A stretch of DNA of 5,666 nt from the NCBI GenBank assembly GCA_029248825.1, contig JAQWIP010000017.1, positions 1-5,666 on the forward strand. Reading direction: 5' to 3'. This DNA comes from Alphaproteobacteria bacterium (GTDB lineage: Bacteria; Pseudomonadota; Alphaproteobacteria; RS24). The notes under the pieces were generated by a model, which did no database searches, was not told where the DNA came from, and worked only from the letters and a program-made list of their open reading frames with translations. The position numbers and the translations under genes are program-made. Below, piece by piece: positions 5,336-5,666 of this stretch (within the stretch, counting starts at the first letter, position 1; each line of letters starts with the position of its first letter).

Positions 5336-5666
5336 ATGGATATGACTTCAATTACCTTAAGCGCAATGCCTGCCGACATTGTTACTTCGGGCGGGCAAGG
5401 CTTGGAGTTGGCCTATGAAATTTACCACAGCCCGTTTGACGATTTGCTATTGGTGTCGTCGCGCTATGGCTTAACCCATGCGCTGTTTGCGGGCGAGGCA
5501 GAAGCCTTGGTGCGCCTGCGCAAAGACTATCCAAAAGCCGATATCACCCGCGAGAGCACGGCGCATCACCGTGCGGCTTTGAGCTATTTCAAAACCGGCA
5601 CACAAGCGGCACCCTTGCCTTTGGCGCTGAAAGGCACCGCGTTTCAATTGCAAGTCTGGCAGGCGT
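5336..5666 (+). CDS. ogt: Methylated-DNA--protein-cysteine methyltransferase, N-terminal part
   Basis: 110 codons are present before the window ends. The family removes O6-methylguanine and O4-methylthymine lesions by irreversible transfer of the alkyl group to its own cysteine. The visible part holds the alpha/beta N-terminal domain: a strand-rich start, SRYGLTHALFAGE (42-54), and a segment around HHRAALSYF. It then enters the conserved LPLALKGTAFQLQVWQA stretch (94-110), which begins the helical active-site domain. In the family this run leads to the helix-turn-helix and the PCHR active-site cysteine, both beyond the edge. Start is ATG 5336, or possibly 5342; no strong ribosome binding site favours either. 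It could equally be the C-terminal half type of Ada, but the short N-terminus with no upstream domain favours Ogt. Confidence 0.85.
   Translation, partial: MDMTSITLSAMPADIVTSGGQGLELAYEIYHSPFDDLLLVSSRYGLTHALFAGEAEALVRLRKDYPKADITRESTAHHRAALSYFKTGTQAAPLPLALKGTAFQLQVWQA

Overview
The window looks like the chromosome of an alphaproteobacterium of moderate GC content. This rests on the alphaproteobacterial look of the glutaryl-CoA dehydrogenase, globin and peroxiredoxin proteins, and on a palindrome that matches the Irr/ICE iron-control box of that class. The genus cannot be read from the sequence. The window is gene-dense: no gap between genes exceeds about 125 bases, and no tRNA, rRNA, CRISPR array or mobile element was seen.

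Left part (1-1260). The C-terminus of a glutaryl-CoA dehydrogenase runs tail-to-tail into a short single-domain globin, their stop codons overlapping. The globin is divergent from a Prx5-type peroxiredoxin. The 124-base region between them holds a good sigma70-type promoter for the peroxiredoxin, and just upstream of it a perfect 15-base palindrome resembling the Irr box. A strong hairpin terminator follows the peroxiredoxin.

Middle part (1260-5044). A putidaredoxin/rubredoxin-reductase-like flavoprotein on the minus strand is divergent from a tight three-gene plus-strand operon: a TauD/TfdA-family Fe(II)/2-oxoglutarate dioxygenase, a glutathione S-transferase-like protein with an extra C-terminal region, and a short-chain dehydrogenase relative. 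The spacings are 11 bases and then a 4-base ATGA overlap. The last gene is the most notable find. It lacks the glycine-rich NAD(P) loop and carries both signatures of halohydrin dehalogenases: T-x4-Y-x-G at the N-terminus and a Ser-x12-Tyr-x3-Arg triad. It is therefore most likely a halohydrin dehalogenase, which interconverts halohydrins and epoxides. With a glutathione transferase translationally coupled to it and an oxygenase upstream, the operon suggests a small pathway for oxidation, dehalogenation or epoxide formation, and glutathione conjugation. The substrate and order of steps are inference.

Right part (5044-5666). A small single-helix membrane protein on the minus strand converges on the dehalogenase. 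It is divergent from the 5' part of a methylated-DNA--protein-cysteine methyltransferase (ogt-type), cut by the window edge before its active-site cysteine. A DNA alkylation-repair gene beside an epoxide-forming enzyme is suggestive but may be coincidental.
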